In this document: positions 17,085-25,636 of the stretch, piece by piece | How the letters are laid out: each line of letters begins with the position of its first letter | Position numbering within the stretch: the first letter of the stretch is position 1 | Assembly: GCF_005234135.1 (NCBI RefSeq) | Contig: NZ_CP039964.1 | Coordinates: forward strand, 1-64,000 | Reading direction: 5' to 3' | DNA from: Pseudorhodobacter turbinis | Lineage (GTDB): Bacteria > Pseudomonadota > Alphaproteobacteria > Rhodobacterales > Rhodobacteraceae | DNA: 64,000 bases | Program-made: the position numbers and the translations under genes | The notes under the pieces: model-generated | The model's input: the letters and a program-made list of their open reading frames with translations, nothing else | Databases searched by the model: none | What the model was told of the DNA's origin: nothing

Positions 17085-18716
17085 CTATGTACGCTGAAAG
17101 GCAAGTTTGCCGTCAAGAATGGTCATGTCGCAGCGGGTGTTCAGGATGTCTTCTGCGTCGATCTCAAACAGGTCGCGGTCAAATACGGCAACATCGCCCA
17201 GTTGGCCGGGCACAAGCTGCCCTTTGATCGTCTCTTCGCTTGCGGCATAGGCAGAAGCCCAGGTGTAGGCGTGCAGCGCCTCCTCCATAGAGAGCACCTG
17301 ATCCGCCCCCAGAACGGCGCCCTGCTTTGTCTTGCGGGTGACCATGTTGTAGATTACCGGCATGGGTGCGATTTCCGTGACAGGGCAATCGGTTGATGCC
17401 GAAGGATGAAGGCCCGCATCAATCCACTCCCGCATCGGGTGGGAGGCGTGGACCCGTGCCTCCTCCAGCACGGTCAGGTATAGATCGCCAAACCAATACA
17501 TGAACGACGGCTGCGGCACGGGCAGCACATGCATCCGTTTCATCCGGTCCATCTGGTCGCCGCTAAGCCAGCCGCAATGCTCGATCCGGTGCCTGCGATC
17601 GGGTGCAGGGGTATCGGCCAAAGCGGCCTCGTAGGCGATCAGGACCTGTTCGATGGCCGCGTCACCGATGGCGTGGATCGCCATTTGATAGCCCGCACGA
17701 TGTGCCTCCAGCACCATCGCGTTCAATTCGGTCTGATCGGGAATGCACAAGAGGCCCTTGTCGTCGGGATCATTGCCCAGATAGGGCTGCTTCATCGCGG
17801 CGGTGCGGCCGCCCGCGCTGCCATCGGTAAATATCTTGACCGGTCCGATACGAAACATGTCGTCGCCGGTGCCGGTGACAAACCCCGAGTCAATGGACTT
17901 CGCCAGAATAGAGCGTGTTTTGTCACCCATCAGGCAGCCATAGACACGAAGCGGCAAGCGCCCTTCGGCATGGGCGCGCTGATAGGCCTCCATCTCGGTC
18001 CAGCCGTCGCGGATACCAATTGCGGCGTCCATGCAGGAGGTAATGCCATAGGACAGCAAGTCGTGGCCGCCCTTTTCGATGGAGACCATCAGCTCATCGA
18101 CGGATTTCGTCGGCAGCGCTGCCATAAGCGGCTCGCGCCCGGTTTCGGCAACAAGGCCGGTCAGCGTGCCGTTTTTCTTCTCGATCAGGCCACCTTCGGG
18201 GGATGGCGTCGCGTTGGAGATACCCGCCAGCTTGAACGCGTGGGAGTTGGCCACGGCCAGATGCCCGTCAGTGCGCACGATGTAGACCGGATGATCGGGG
18301 CAGGTTGCATCCAGCTCCTCGATCTGCGGATGGCGCTTTTCAGCGAAGGCGAAATGATCATATCCCCGACCAACGATCCAGTCGCCCTTGGGGGTAATGG
18401 CCGCACGGTCGCTCAGCGCTTTTTTCAATGCATCAAGGGTCGGCGCGACGCTGGGACGAAGATCCACCTCCGACATGGTGGTGCCATAGGGCAAAAGGTG
18501 CATATGTGCATCATTCAGACCCGGTGTCGCCAAACGCCCTGCAAGATCGATGACTTGCGTATTGGCGGTTCTCAGTGCGTCTATTTCTTTGGTGCTTCCG
18601 GTGGCAAGGACCTTGCCGCCCTGAAAGGCAATCGCTTCGGCAAAACCCAAACCTTGACCCAGCCATATCTTGCCACCTGTCAGGATTAAGTCGACCATTC
18701 TGGTTTGCGCACACAT
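17085..18716 (-). CDS. YtcJ-like amidohydrolase
   Basis: A 543-residue metal-dependent hydrolase of the YtcJ/NfdA group. The N-terminal beta-sandwich (LILTGGKIWLGQGLGFAEAIA), the HxH metal site in GLNDAHMHLLP, MAIHAIGDAAIEQ, HRIEHCGWL and STDCPVTEIAPM are visible. Family members cleave N-substituted formamides, amides or similar bonds. The ATG at 18716 follows a GGGGAAG ribosome site; 18731 (GTG) and 18698 are alternatives. As the first gene of the operon, it lies directly downstream of the presumed LysR-controlled promoter. Confidence 0.82.
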   Translation of the reverse strand: MCAQTRMVDLILTGGKIWLGQGLGFAEAIAFQGGKVLATGSTKEIDALRTANTQVIDLAGRLATPGLNDAHMHLLPYGTTMSEVDLRPSVAPTLDALKKALSDRAAITPKGDWIVGRGYDHFAFAEKRHPQIEELDATCPDHPVYIVRTDGHLAVANSHAFKLAGISNATPSPEGGLIEKKNGTLTGLVAETGREPLMAALPTKSVDELMVSIEKGGHDLLSYGITSCMDAAIGIRDGWTEMEAYQRAHAEGRLPLRVYGCLMGDKTRSILAKSIDSGFVTGTGDDMFRIGPVKIFTDGSAGGRTAAMKQPYLGNDPDDKGLLCIPDQTELNAMVLEAHRAGYQMAIHAIGDAAIEQVLIAYEAALADTPAPDRRHRIEHCGWLSGDQMDRMKRMHVLPVPQPSFMYWFGDLYLTVLEEARVHASHPMREWIDAGLHPSASTDCPVTEIAPMPVIYNMVTRKTKQGAVLGADQVLSMEEALHAYTWASAYAASEETIKGQLVPGQLGDVAVFDRDLFEIDAEDILNTRCDMTILDGKLAFQRT

Positions 18717-18731
18717 TTGGTTCTTCCCCAC

Positions 18732-18906
18732 GATTGATTACCAGTACGTTAATCTAGCCAGACGGTCGCGGTTTGTGTCAATTGCGGTCAGGAAGCGTGA
18801 ATTGGATAAGCGAAGACAGGCCGCGCTCACATATCAATTTGATTACAATGAAAAATTATTTTTGAGACGTTCGAATTTAATTATAAGTAATCTTATTAGA
18901 GCGACG
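18732..18906 (-). promoter_or_regulatory. Promoter region of the amidohydrolase/Dpp operon
   Basis: An AT-rich 175-bp gap between the LysR gene and the operon it probably controls. It holds ATAAG-TAAT-CTTAT (18883-18896), a 5-bp inverted repeat of the T-N11-A type LysR proteins use. No unambiguous -35/-10 pair could be picked by eye. Confidence 0.5.
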
Positions 18907-19851
18907 TCAGATGTTATACATGTCTGCGCGGTGCTGATATGCCATTGCGGGCGCTTGCTCAATCGCGGCGCGAAAGGCTTTGAGGTAGGTATCGATCACG
19001 GCGCGCTTCGCCTCGTCTGGTGATGCTGAAATAAGGGTCTGTGCCGGCAGATGTGTCGGCGGATAGAAGCGGCGGATTGAACAGCGGCTATTGGCGAAAA
19101 GTTCGGCGGACAGGACATCCACGACCGCCACGCCAAGACCCTCTTGCACCATCGAGCAAGCGGTTTGTGCATAGCCGGTTTCAATTTGTGGACGGTATGC
19201 GACCCCTTGCCGCGCGAATGCCCCCGCAACAAGCGGTGCAATGACCTTGCCCGCCCCGATTAGTGTTTCCGTCACCAGATCAGCCGGGCCGATCATGGCA
19301 CGTTTCACCAGCGCATGGTCGCGGGGCACCAGCACAACCAAAGGCGCGCGTGCGATCGGCAATACTGTAAGGTTGCGCGGTGTGACCGTGCCCAGCATCA
19401 GGCCCAGATCGGCTTGCCCCAGCTCGATCGCAGCTTGTACATGGGCGTTGTCATGGACCCGCAAGCTTGCCTGAAGCGTGGGCATCTCACGCATCATTTC
19501 GCGCAATGCCACCAGTGCCACGCCATGCCCAAGCGAGGCGGTCGCGATAATGCGCAGTTCGGCCGTGCCCATCCCTACGATGCGATCCACATCGCCGGTC
19601 AGATCCCCCATCACATCAAATATCGGGCCTGTTGAGGCAGCCAGCCGCCGGGCCATTGGCGTAGGGATAAGGCTGCGGCCATCGCGCTGAAACAGGCTTA
19701 TGCCCAGCTGCTCTTCCAATGTGCGCAGTGATTGTGAAACGGCAGGTTGTGACACACCCAAATGCGCCGCAGCGCCACGGGTCGTGCCTGTGCGAAGCAC
19801 CGCGTCAAAGACTTCCAGCAGCCGAATTTTAATCTGGGGGCGTTCCGCCAT
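18907..19851 (-). CDS. LysR-family transcriptional regulator
   Basis: A 314-residue LysR protein when started at the ATG of MAERPQIKIRLLEVFDAV; the longer frame to 19944 adds a non-family leader. The N-terminal winged HTH is clear (GTTRGAAAHLGVSQPAVSQSL, residues about 20-40), followed by the type-2 periplasmic-binding-like effector domain to the end. It lies head-on to the amidohydrolase/Dpp operon on the same strand, with an inverted repeat in the gap, and is the likely activator. Confidence 0.9.
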   Translation of the reverse strand: MAERPQIKIRLLEVFDAVLRTGTTRGAAAHLGVSQPAVSQSLRTLEEQLGISLFQRDGRSLIPTPMARRLAASTGPIFDVMGDLTGDVDRIVGMGTAELRIIATASLGHGVALVALREMMREMPTLQASLRVHDNAHVQAAIELGQADLGLMLGTVTPRNLTVLPIARAPLVVLVPRDHALVKRAMIGPADLVTETLIGAGKVIAPLVAGAFARQGVAYRPQIETGYAQTACSMVQEGLGVAVVDVLSAELFANSRCSIRRFYPPTHLPAQTLISASPDEAKRAVIDTYLKAFRAAIEQAPAMAYQHRADMYNI

Positions 19852-20155
19852 TCTGGCATACTCCTGTTCAGTGGCACATTCAGGCCAGTTCGCAAGTAAG
19901 TCTGACAGCAGCTTTGCCCCTTCGGCAACCGATGTTTGAGCCAAACGCGACTTTGTGCCTTTTGTCGCTGGAATCAGACCCCGTGGATTTCAGCCGCGCG
20001 GATGCACAGATGCCTGACTATCCCGCAACCGCTATCTATTGGCGATGGGCGCGGGTCCTGAGGCGCAAATCATGGATCAACGAACGCGATGGAAATCCCG
20101 ACGATGCCGATGGTCGCTTTTTCGGGCTGTCATCACCGGCGGGCAGGCTTTAGCC
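19852..20155. other. Gap upstream of the LysR gene; no recognisable gene
   Basis: About 300 bases before the helicase fragment. Short open frames exist on both strands but none resembles a known protein or has a convincing ribosome site. It presumably includes the LysR promoter. Confidence 0.4.
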
Positions 20156-20790
20156 ATCGCCAGCGTGCTACAGGCGCGTTTACCACAAGGACAAGCCCGC
20201 AAGCTTGAACGCATGGAAGCGTGCATTCGGTAGTCAACTCGATCTCAGCTTCTCGACGGCTCATGCCTCGAACGGCCTGATGGGTTTTCCCAGTCAAATT
20301 GTTGATGATCCGGTGCTGCAGTTGGCAATGCCAGAGCCTGATGATTTCCCATTAGCTGAAGAACGTCGCTTATTCTATGTTGCGCTGACGCGCGCCCGTC
20401 GCCAAACACGTATCTACTCCCCGCAAGACAAGCCTTCACGGTTTGTTATCGAGCTCGCAAAGGATGGCCATACCGAGATTAAAATAGACAGGGCCACGAT
20501 GAAGCTCTGCCCAAAATGCGAAACGGGCACATTGAGTCAGAAAACTGGTAGGTATGGTCCATTCGAAGCCTGTAGCACGCACCCAGGATGTGATTACACC
20601 AAAAGACTTTTGTCTTTTAACTCAAATGAAACCACGTCAGCTCATACGGTTCGACTGAAAAAGTCCATATTCGATGGTGCTACATGTCCAACCTGCATTC
20701 AAGGAACGATGGTGGAGAGAAGTGGGTAGAATAATCAGCCGTTTCTCGGATGTTCGTCGTTTCCTAGATGCCGTACAACCGCACCTATAG
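20156..20790 (+). pseudogene. UvrD/Rep-type helicase C-terminus with zinc fingers, decayed
   Basis: KDKPASLNAWKRAFGSQLDLSFSTAHAS matches helicase domain 2A of UvrD-like (helicase IV type) proteins, GFPSQIVDDPVLQLAMPE and EERRLFYVALTRARRQT the final helicase motifs, and CPKCETGTLSQKTGRYGPF plus a second CPTC block the topoisomerase-type zinc fingers of the tail. Three lesions are seen. The N-terminal two thirds are missing. The usual KGLEADYV segment between TAHAS and NGLMGF is deleted in frame. An in-frame TAG at 20727 interrupts the last zinc finger, whose remaining half (NNQPFLGCSSFPRC) still follows. Confidence 0.82.
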
Positions 20791-20887
20791 CCGATCCGCG
20801 AGATGCCATGGAGAACACTAATCGAAGCAAATAACAGGCCATTGACACTTAAGCACGTGCGTATATCTGAGATAGAAATTATCACCG

Positions 20888-21304
20888 ATGGCGATCGTTG
20901 TCGGCGCTGGTCTGCGGCGATAAGCTGGCGCCGCAAACCAAAGACCAAAGTTCAGGTGCATTCCCCCTCTCGGGCATCGCTGCGCAATACCCTGCCGGAC
21001 AGCGGACCAGGGCTCACAATTTACCAGCTACGAGTGGCAAGAGTTCCTCGAACAGCACAATCTGACGCAAAGCATGAGCCGTCGCGGGAACTGTTGGGAT
21101 AATGCAGTGGCGGAAAGCTTCTTCAACCTGCTCAAACGCGAACGCATCCGACGCAGAAAGTATAAAACGCGCGCAGAAGCCCGTCAGGACGTGTTCGACT
21201 ACATCGAGTTTTTCTACAACCCACAGCGCAAACACGTTAGGAACGCGATGCTGTAACCGATCGACTTCGAACAGCAGCAGAAACTGAAGCTGCAAGGTGT
21301 CTAG
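20888..21304 (+). pseudogene. IS3-family orfB remnant
   Basis: WRRKPKTKVQVHS, then after a 40-bp insertion DQGSQFTSYEWQEFLEQHNL, SRRGNCWDNAVAESFFNLLK and YIEFFYNPQRKH are the integrase-core blocks of IS3 transposases; the second Asp (HSDQGSQF) and the catalytic Glu (NAVAESFF) are recognisable. It lacks the first third and carries a further in-frame TAA at NAML before PIDFEQQQ. It is not functional. Confidence 0.88.
20965..21004 (+). repeat. Short hairpin element, copy B (40 bp)
   Basis: It is inserted between CATTCC and GACCAG of the IS3 transposase, exactly at the conserved VHS-DQGSQF. It begins CCCTCTCGGGC, has an imperfect central stem ATCGC/GCAAT with loop TGC, and ends CCCTGCCGGACAGCG. 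Precise removal restores the frame. Confidence 0.82.
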
Positions 21305-21417
21305 GAAACTGGGGGCTATTCACCTTGCGCGGAAAGGGGAACCACGTTCAAACGCTGATTTGGCAACAAAGCCCTTGCAAAGACTGGTTCGCATTGGTCT
21401 GACAGCACCCACCTTGA
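21305..21417. other. IS flank between the IS3 remnant and the AraC gene
   Basis: It holds the probable right end of the IS3 remnant (GGAAACTGGGGGCTATTCA) and, near 21358-21376, TTTGGCAACAAAGCCC, which resembles the terminal repeat seen at 46921 (GGCGTTGTTGCAAAAC, read on the opposite strand). This suggests another deleted IS end. Confidence 0.4.
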
Positions 21418-22428
21418 TTAAATGGCATTTGTAGATGCTCGGCGGGTGTTTAGGGTATCGCAGCTTTCGCTGGGCCTGTGGCCAAAGCGGTCGCGGTAGT
21501 AGGATGAAAATCTGCCAAGATGTGAAAAGCCGCTAGAATAGGCGGTGTCAGAGACGCTTGGGGTATCGCGGCGGGCAGCCAACAGATAATGCGCCGTATC
21601 GAGCCGCGCGTTGCGCAACGCCTGCATCGGCGTCTGACCAAGGATCTGGCGAAAGCTCTTTTGCAAGGTGCGTATGTTCACATCGGCCGCTTGAGCGATG
21701 TCGCTAATGGTGATGGGCTCGCTTAGATTGGCATGCATATACTCAATCGCGCGACGAATATCACGGGGGCGCGCTACGTCTCCGGCACGCGTAATGATGT
21801 GGCTGATATTGCTGTTTTGCTGGGTCAGAAGGGTCTGCACCAGATCGAATTCAACCTGAGCATCCATACTCGACAATGGGCGGTGGAATATGGCGCCCCG
21901 CTCTACCGCTTGGGCGCAGGCCATAAAGCTGCGGTATATTTTTTGCCCGCCTGCAGTTGAAAAATTCACGGACGTGTCAAACCTGACGGGGCCAGGAAGC
22001 GGCGTGCCTGTCAGCGCTTGTGCAACGGTTTCCAGATGGCTCCGGTCAATCTGGAACAGGAGCTGGCAGCACTCTGCATCCCATTGCAGCCGTGAGGGGC
22101 GGTCGGGGTTTAACAGGATTCCGGCGGTTGAATGCGTGGTAAGCTCGTCGCCACGGTGACGGAACCGTGCCTTCCCCGACAGCGGTATCTGGAACAGATA
22201 GAACGAGCCCAGATAGCCCGGATCAACATCTACTTCCGCCCCATATGAAAGATAATGTACCGACAGATGCCTGCCTCGCACCGCGTTATGCGCCACACTG
22301 AGAAGCGCAGCCCGATTGGCCATTCCCAGACGATGATCGCAAAGTTTTGCCGAAACGCTTGACCGAGCCTCGTCCAGATCACGGGTCCGTAGGACGGGAT
22401 GCTGTGAAAAATATGGCTGGTGGATCAT
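21418..22428 (-). CDS. AraC-family regulator with cupin-like sensor domain
   Basis: A 336-residue regulator. The N-terminal half (about 1-200) resembles the AraC_binding_2-type domain of regulators of aromatic dioxygenases (YGAEVDVDPGYLGSFYLFQIPLSG); the C-terminal double HTH is clear in SEPITISDIAQAADVNIRTLQKSF and SDTAYSSGFSHLGRFSSYYRDRFG. The ATG at 22428 is chosen; a TTG at 22437 is the only longer option. It is transcribed divergently from the cupin/hydrolase/monooxygenase cluster and is its likely activator. Confidence 0.88.
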   Translation of the reverse strand: MIHQPYFSQHPVLRTRDLDEARSSVSAKLCDHRLGMANRAALLSVAHNAVRGRHLSVHYLSYGAEVDVDPGYLGSFYLFQIPLSGKARFRHRGDELTTHSTAGILLNPDRPSRLQWDAECCQLLFQIDRSHLETVAQALTGTPLPGPVRFDTSVNFSTAGGQKIYRSFMACAQAVERGAIFHRPLSSMDAQVEFDLVQTLLTQQNSNISHIITRAGDVARPRDIRRAIEYMHANLSEPITISDIAQAADVNIRTLQKSFRQILGQTPMQALRNARLDTAHYLLAARRDTPSVSDTAYSSGFSHLGRFSSYYRDRFGHRPSESCDTLNTRRASTNAI

Positions 22429-22472
22429 CGGGGGCAAGGTCTCCTTTCCTTCAGATTAGAGAACGCCACTGA

Positions 22473-22490
22473 TATTTCAAGCTTGAAATA
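22473..22490. promoter_or_regulatory. Perfect 18-bp palindromic operator between araC-type gene and cupin cluster
   Basis: TATTTCAAGCTTGAAATA is fully self-complementary and sits in the divergent 156-bp promoter region. TTCAA/TTGAA arms are typical of MarR-type repressors of CoA-dependent aromatic catabolism. A 14/18 match occurs at 41417-41434 before the 2-aminobenzoyl-CoA operon, which encodes a MarR protein. Confidence 0.7.
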
Positions 22491-22584
22491 GACGAGACCA
22501 AGTTGCGTTCGTTTTATGGATATCCGGTTTTGCCTAACCCGTGCAGAGTGACAGGCAGAAAAGCGCAACCGAAGGGAATTAAAG

Positions 22585-23028
22585 ATGCAAAAAGGTGTAA
22601 CAGAGGCAAAAAGCGGATTAAATAACCATAGCTGGAACGTTGTGGGCCAAACCTATGTGCCCAAGCTTTTGACCGATGAGGCGTTTGTGTGGCATGCCAC
22701 GCTTCCGGCCGACAGTTTCGTGCCGCCCCACATTCACACGCATCAGGATGAATGGATTTACGTCATCAGCGGCGCGCTGGAGGTGGAGTTCATGCAAGAT
22801 ATCCACAAGGCCGCAGCGGGGGACACCGTCAAGATGCCGCGCGGCGAGGCGCATGGCATTTTCAACCGCTCGGGGCAGGTGGCCACCTGTATCTTTGGCG
22901 TGGCTCCTTCGCGCAAGCTTTATGATCTGTTTGTGCATCTGGACGGTGTCACTGACCCAGCTGAATTGACCCGGATTTCGGCCCTGTACGAGGTAAATTT
23001 CCTGCCGCCCCCTGACGTGGCGGAATAA
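22585..23028 (+). CDS. Cupin-domain protein (first of two paralogues)
   Basis: A 147-residue single cupin. Motif 1 FVPPHIHTHQDEWIYVISG gives two His and a Glu as metal ligands, and motif 2 MPRGEAHGIFN gives the last His. Such small cupins act as dioxygenases, isomerases or lyases on small ring compounds, or as sensors; no specific reaction is indicated. The protein is clearly related to the cupin at 23873 (shared GQTYVPK, WHATLP, VPPHIH, PRG..HGIFN, LYDLF). It is the first gene of the cluster and follows the palindromic operator. Confidence 0.82.
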   Translation: MQKGVTEAKSGLNNHSWNVVGQTYVPKLLTDEAFVWHATLPADSFVPPHIHTHQDEWIYVISGALEVEFMQDIHKAAAGDTVKMPRGEAHGIFNRSGQVATCIFGVAPSRKLYDLFVHLDGVTDPAELTRISALYEVNFLPPPDVAE

Positions 23029-23033
23029 AGAGG

Positions 23034-23876
23034 ATGTCGGTCATTGATTGGGACGATGCCTTTGCCAATATGGCATATGTCGAGAATTCCCATGAGCTGC
23101 CCGCGTTCTGGGCCAAGCGCGCGGCGGCCTACCGCGCCGCGCTGGCGTCGGCGCGGCTGGAACAGGACATCGCTTATGGCAACGCAGAGCGGCAAAAGCT
23201 GGATATTATATGGCCTGATGGCCCCGTACAGGGGTTGGCCGTGTTTGTGCATGGCGGCTACTGGATGCGGCTTGATAAGTCACATTGGAACGATCTGGCC
23301 GAAGGGGCGCGTGCGCGTGGCTGGGCGGTGTGCATTCCCAGCTATACGCTGACCCCCGACGCCCGAATTCATCAGATCACCGCTGAAATCGGTGCCGCAA
23401 TCACCACTGCAGCAGGGCGGGCGGGCGGTCCGATCTGTCTGGCCGGTCATTCGGCGGGGGGCCATCTGGTCAGCAGGATGCTCTGCGATGACAGCCCGCT
23501 GCCGGATGCCGTCCGGGCGCGTGTTGTCCATACCCTGTCGATCAGCGGCCTGCACGATCTGCGCCCGCTGATGCACACGAAAATGAACGACACCCTGCAT
23601 CTCGACCCACCAGAGGCGACACTGGAGAGCGCTGTGTTGCACAGGCCGTTCGGGTCCAGCCCGCTGACCTGCTGGGTCGGCGGCGGTGAGCGTCCGGAAT
23701 TCCTCCGCCAGTCGCAGTTGATGACGATGATCTGGGCGGGTCTGGACGTGCCAACGCACTGCCGGATCGACGGGATGCACAACCACTTTAGCGTTTTGGA
23801 TGGATTGAAGGACCCTGACGCGGCGATCACCGCGGCCTTTCTGGGAAACCCCGCTATCGAAGGAACAAGCACATGA
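23034..23876 (+). CDS. Alpha/beta hydrolase, arylformamidase-like
   Basis: A 280-residue alpha/beta hydrolase. HGGYW near residue 72 is the oxyanion motif that defines kynurenine-formamidase (AFMID/BNA7)-type and hormone-sensitive-lipase-like enzymes, GHSAGGH carries the nucleophile Ser, and GMHNHFSVLDG supplies the catalytic His. The expected reaction is hydrolysis of an N-formyl or N-acyl arylamine or an ester. Only 5 nt separate it from the preceding cupin, and it overlaps the next cupin by 4 bp. In context it could release an anthranilate-type product feeding the downstream CoA pathway (inference). Confidence 0.8.
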   Translation: MSVIDWDDAFANMAYVENSHELPAFWAKRAAAYRAALASARLEQDIAYGNAERQKLDIIWPDGPVQGLAVFVHGGYWMRLDKSHWNDLAEGARARGWAVCIPSYTLTPDARIHQITAEIGAAITTAAGRAGGPICLAGHSAGGHLVSRMLCDDSPLPDAVRARVVHTLSISGLHDLRPLMHTKMNDTLHLDPPEATLESAVLHRPFGSSPLTCWVGGGERPEFLRQSQLMTMIWAGLDVPTHCRIDGMHNHFSVLDGLKDPDAAITAAFLGNPAIEGTST

Positions 23877-24337
23877 TCAAGATGGAAGCGGGAATTGTCC
23901 GCGCACAAGACAGCCTTGACGGGATTCGCTGGAACATTCTGGGCCAGACTTATGTGCCCAAACAGCACACAGAGGACTGTTTGTCGTGGCACGCGACCTT
24001 GCCGCCGGGCACTTTTGTGCCACCCCATATCCACCCCGAACAGGACGAGTTTCTATATATCCTCGAAGGGAAATTCGATTTTGTTCTGGACGGCCATGAG
24101 ATGACGGGCGAGCCGGGCGATCTGGTGAAACTGCCGCGCGGCATCCCGCACGGGATTTTCAACACGTCAGATCGCACCATCAAGACCCTGTTTTGGGTCA
24201 CGCCGGCGCTGCGGCTTTATGATTTGTTCTGGGCGCTGAACAACTTGGGGCCGAACCCCAATCCGGCGGAGGTTGTCGCGGTGTCTGCTGCCCATGCCGT
24301 TGATTTTCTGCCACCTCCCGAGGGAGAAAATGCATGA
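23873..24337 (+). CDS. Cupin-domain protein (second paralogue)
   Basis: A 154-residue cupin with motif 1 FVPPHIHPEQDEFLYILEG and motif 2 LPRGIPHGIFN, so the full His-His-Glu-His metal set is present. It overlaps both neighbours by 4 bp. Keeping two paralogues around the hydrolase suggests either a heteromeric enzyme or two consecutive steps; the sequence does not say which. Confidence 0.82.
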   Translation: MIKMEAGIVRAQDSLDGIRWNILGQTYVPKQHTEDCLSWHATLPPGTFVPPHIHPEQDEFLYILEGKFDFVLDGHEMTGEPGDLVKLPRGIPHGIFNTSDRTIKTLFWVTPALRLYDLFWALNNLGPNPNPAEVVAVSAAHAVDFLPPPEGENA

Positions 24338-25560
24338 CCGTATTACTCGCAGGGGCGGGCATTGGCGGGCTGACCGCCGCCCTGATGCTGCACCAACGCG
24401 GCATTAAGGTCCAGGTGGTCGAACAAGCGCCGCAGGTACGCGAAGTGGGCGTAGGGATCAACATGCTGCCCCATTCCATAGCAGAGCTGGCCGCACTGAA
24501 TTTGCTGCCGCGCCTGGACGAAGTTGGCCTGCGCACACGCGAATTGCGGTACTTGACCCGCACGGGGCAGGAGGTGTGGCGTGAGACACGCGGGATGCAT
24601 GCGGGGCACGCCCATCCGCAATTTTCCATCCACCGCGGCCGGTTGCAAAAGCTGCTGCTGGATGCCGTGCTGGAGCGTTTGGGGCCTGATGCGGTGCAGA
24701 CAGGTTTGCGCCTATCGGGGTTTGTGCAGGACGAGGCGGGTGTGACCTCGCATTTCACTGACACCGCTGACGGATGCGGATCGCGTACATTCCGTAGCGA
24801 GGTGCTGGTTTGTGCTGACGGTATCCACAGCGTCGGCCGCAGGCAGTTCTTTCCCGATGAGGGCCCGCCAAGCTGGCCCGGTGTTGTGATGTGGCGCGGG
24901 GCTGCCGAATGGCCGGTCTGGGAAGATGGCCAGACGATGGCCATCGCGGGCGGGCTGGCGGGTAAGCTGGTGCTCTATCCCATAGCGCCCGCCAAGGATG
25001 GCAAGCAGTTGATGAACTGGGTCGTCAATGTGCGCGTGGCCGATCCCAGCGTCTCTACCCCGCCACCCGAGAGCTGGTCCAAGATGGCACAGTTGTCGCG
25101 TGTGCTGCCCTATGCCAAACGCTTCCATATCCCCGGCATCGATCTGGAAGATCTGGTACGCAGCAGCGGAGCAATCTTTGAATACCCTATGGCCGACCGG
25201 GACCCGCTGCCGCGCTGGACCCATGGCCGTGTCACCCTGTTGGGGGATGCCGCGCATCCAATGTATCCCGTTGGCTCGAACGGATCGGCGCAGGCGATTC
25301 TGGACGCCCGCTGTCTTGCGGATCTGCTGGCGCGGGCCGAGCATCCACGAGAGGCGCTTTACCGCTATGAGTTGGAACGATTGCCGAAAACCGCCGAAGT
25401 GGTTCGCACCAATCGTCTTGGTGGGCCAGAGCGGGTGATTGACGAGGTTGAAAAGCGCGCGCCAGCAGGATTCGAGCGGATTGATGATGTTCTGAGCCAT
25501 GATGAGCGTGCAGCAATCGTGAAGGGCTATGCACAAATTGCCGGTTTTGCGTCAAAATAA
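24334..25560 (+). CDS. FAD-dependent aromatic monooxygenase, PhzS/salicylate-hydroxylase-like
   Basis: A 408-residue class A flavoprotein monooxygenase. GAGIGGLTAALMLHQRG (residues about 6-22) binds FAD, EQAPQVREVGVGINM follows, the DG motif is in CADGIHSVGR, and the GD motif is GRVTLLGDAAHPMYPVGSNG. The C-terminal GGPERVIDEVEKRAP segment resembles PhzS-like and related flavin-dependent oxidoreductases acting on N-heteroaromatics or hydroxybenzoates. These enzymes use NAD(P)H and O2 to hydroxylate, sometimes decarboxylatively. It is the last enzyme gene before the ABC transporter of the same cluster. Confidence 0.87.
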   Translation: MTVLLAGAGIGGLTAALMLHQRGIKVQVVEQAPQVREVGVGINMLPHSIAELAALNLLPRLDEVGLRTRELRYLTRTGQEVWRETRGMHAGHAHPQFSIHRGRLQKLLLDAVLERLGPDAVQTGLRLSGFVQDEAGVTSHFTDTADGCGSRTFRSEVLVCADGIHSVGRRQFFPDEGPPSWPGVVMWRGAAEWPVWEDGQTMAIAGGLAGKLVLYPIAPAKDGKQLMNWVVNVRVADPSVSTPPPESWSKMAQLSRVLPYAKRFHIPGIDLEDLVRSSGAIFEYPMADRDPLPRWTHGRVTLLGDAAHPMYPVGSNGSAQAILDARCLADLLARAEHPREALYRYELERLPKTAEVVRTNRLGGPERVIDEVEKRAPAGFERIDDVLSHDERAAIVKGYAQIAGFASK

Positions 25561-25580
25561 TCAGATCACGCAGAAAAAGG

Positions 25581-25609
25581 CTGACAATCGAAAAAGTTGA
25601 CGCAATACT
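25581..25609 (+). promoter_or_regulatory. Candidate sigma-70 promoter for the binding-protein gene
   Basis: CTGACA (25581-25586) and AATACT (25604-25609) are spaced by 17 bp. The palindrome at 25614-25628 falls at the expected transcription start, as for a repressor site. Confidence 0.45.
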
Positions 25610-25613
25610 GAGA

Positions 25614-25628
25614 TATGCTTTAAGCATA
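25614..25628. promoter_or_regulatory. Palindromic operator candidate
   Basis: TATGCTT and AAGCATA are perfect 7-bp arms around one T, 46 bp before the binding-protein start. It differs from the palindrome at 22473, so it may bind another regulator. Confidence 0.55.
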
Positions 25629-25636
25629 AACAAATA

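Noticed and set aside
17529..18689. 386-codon plus-strand open frame
   Set aside because: Antisense to the YtcJ-like amidohydrolase; the composition is that of a shadow frame.
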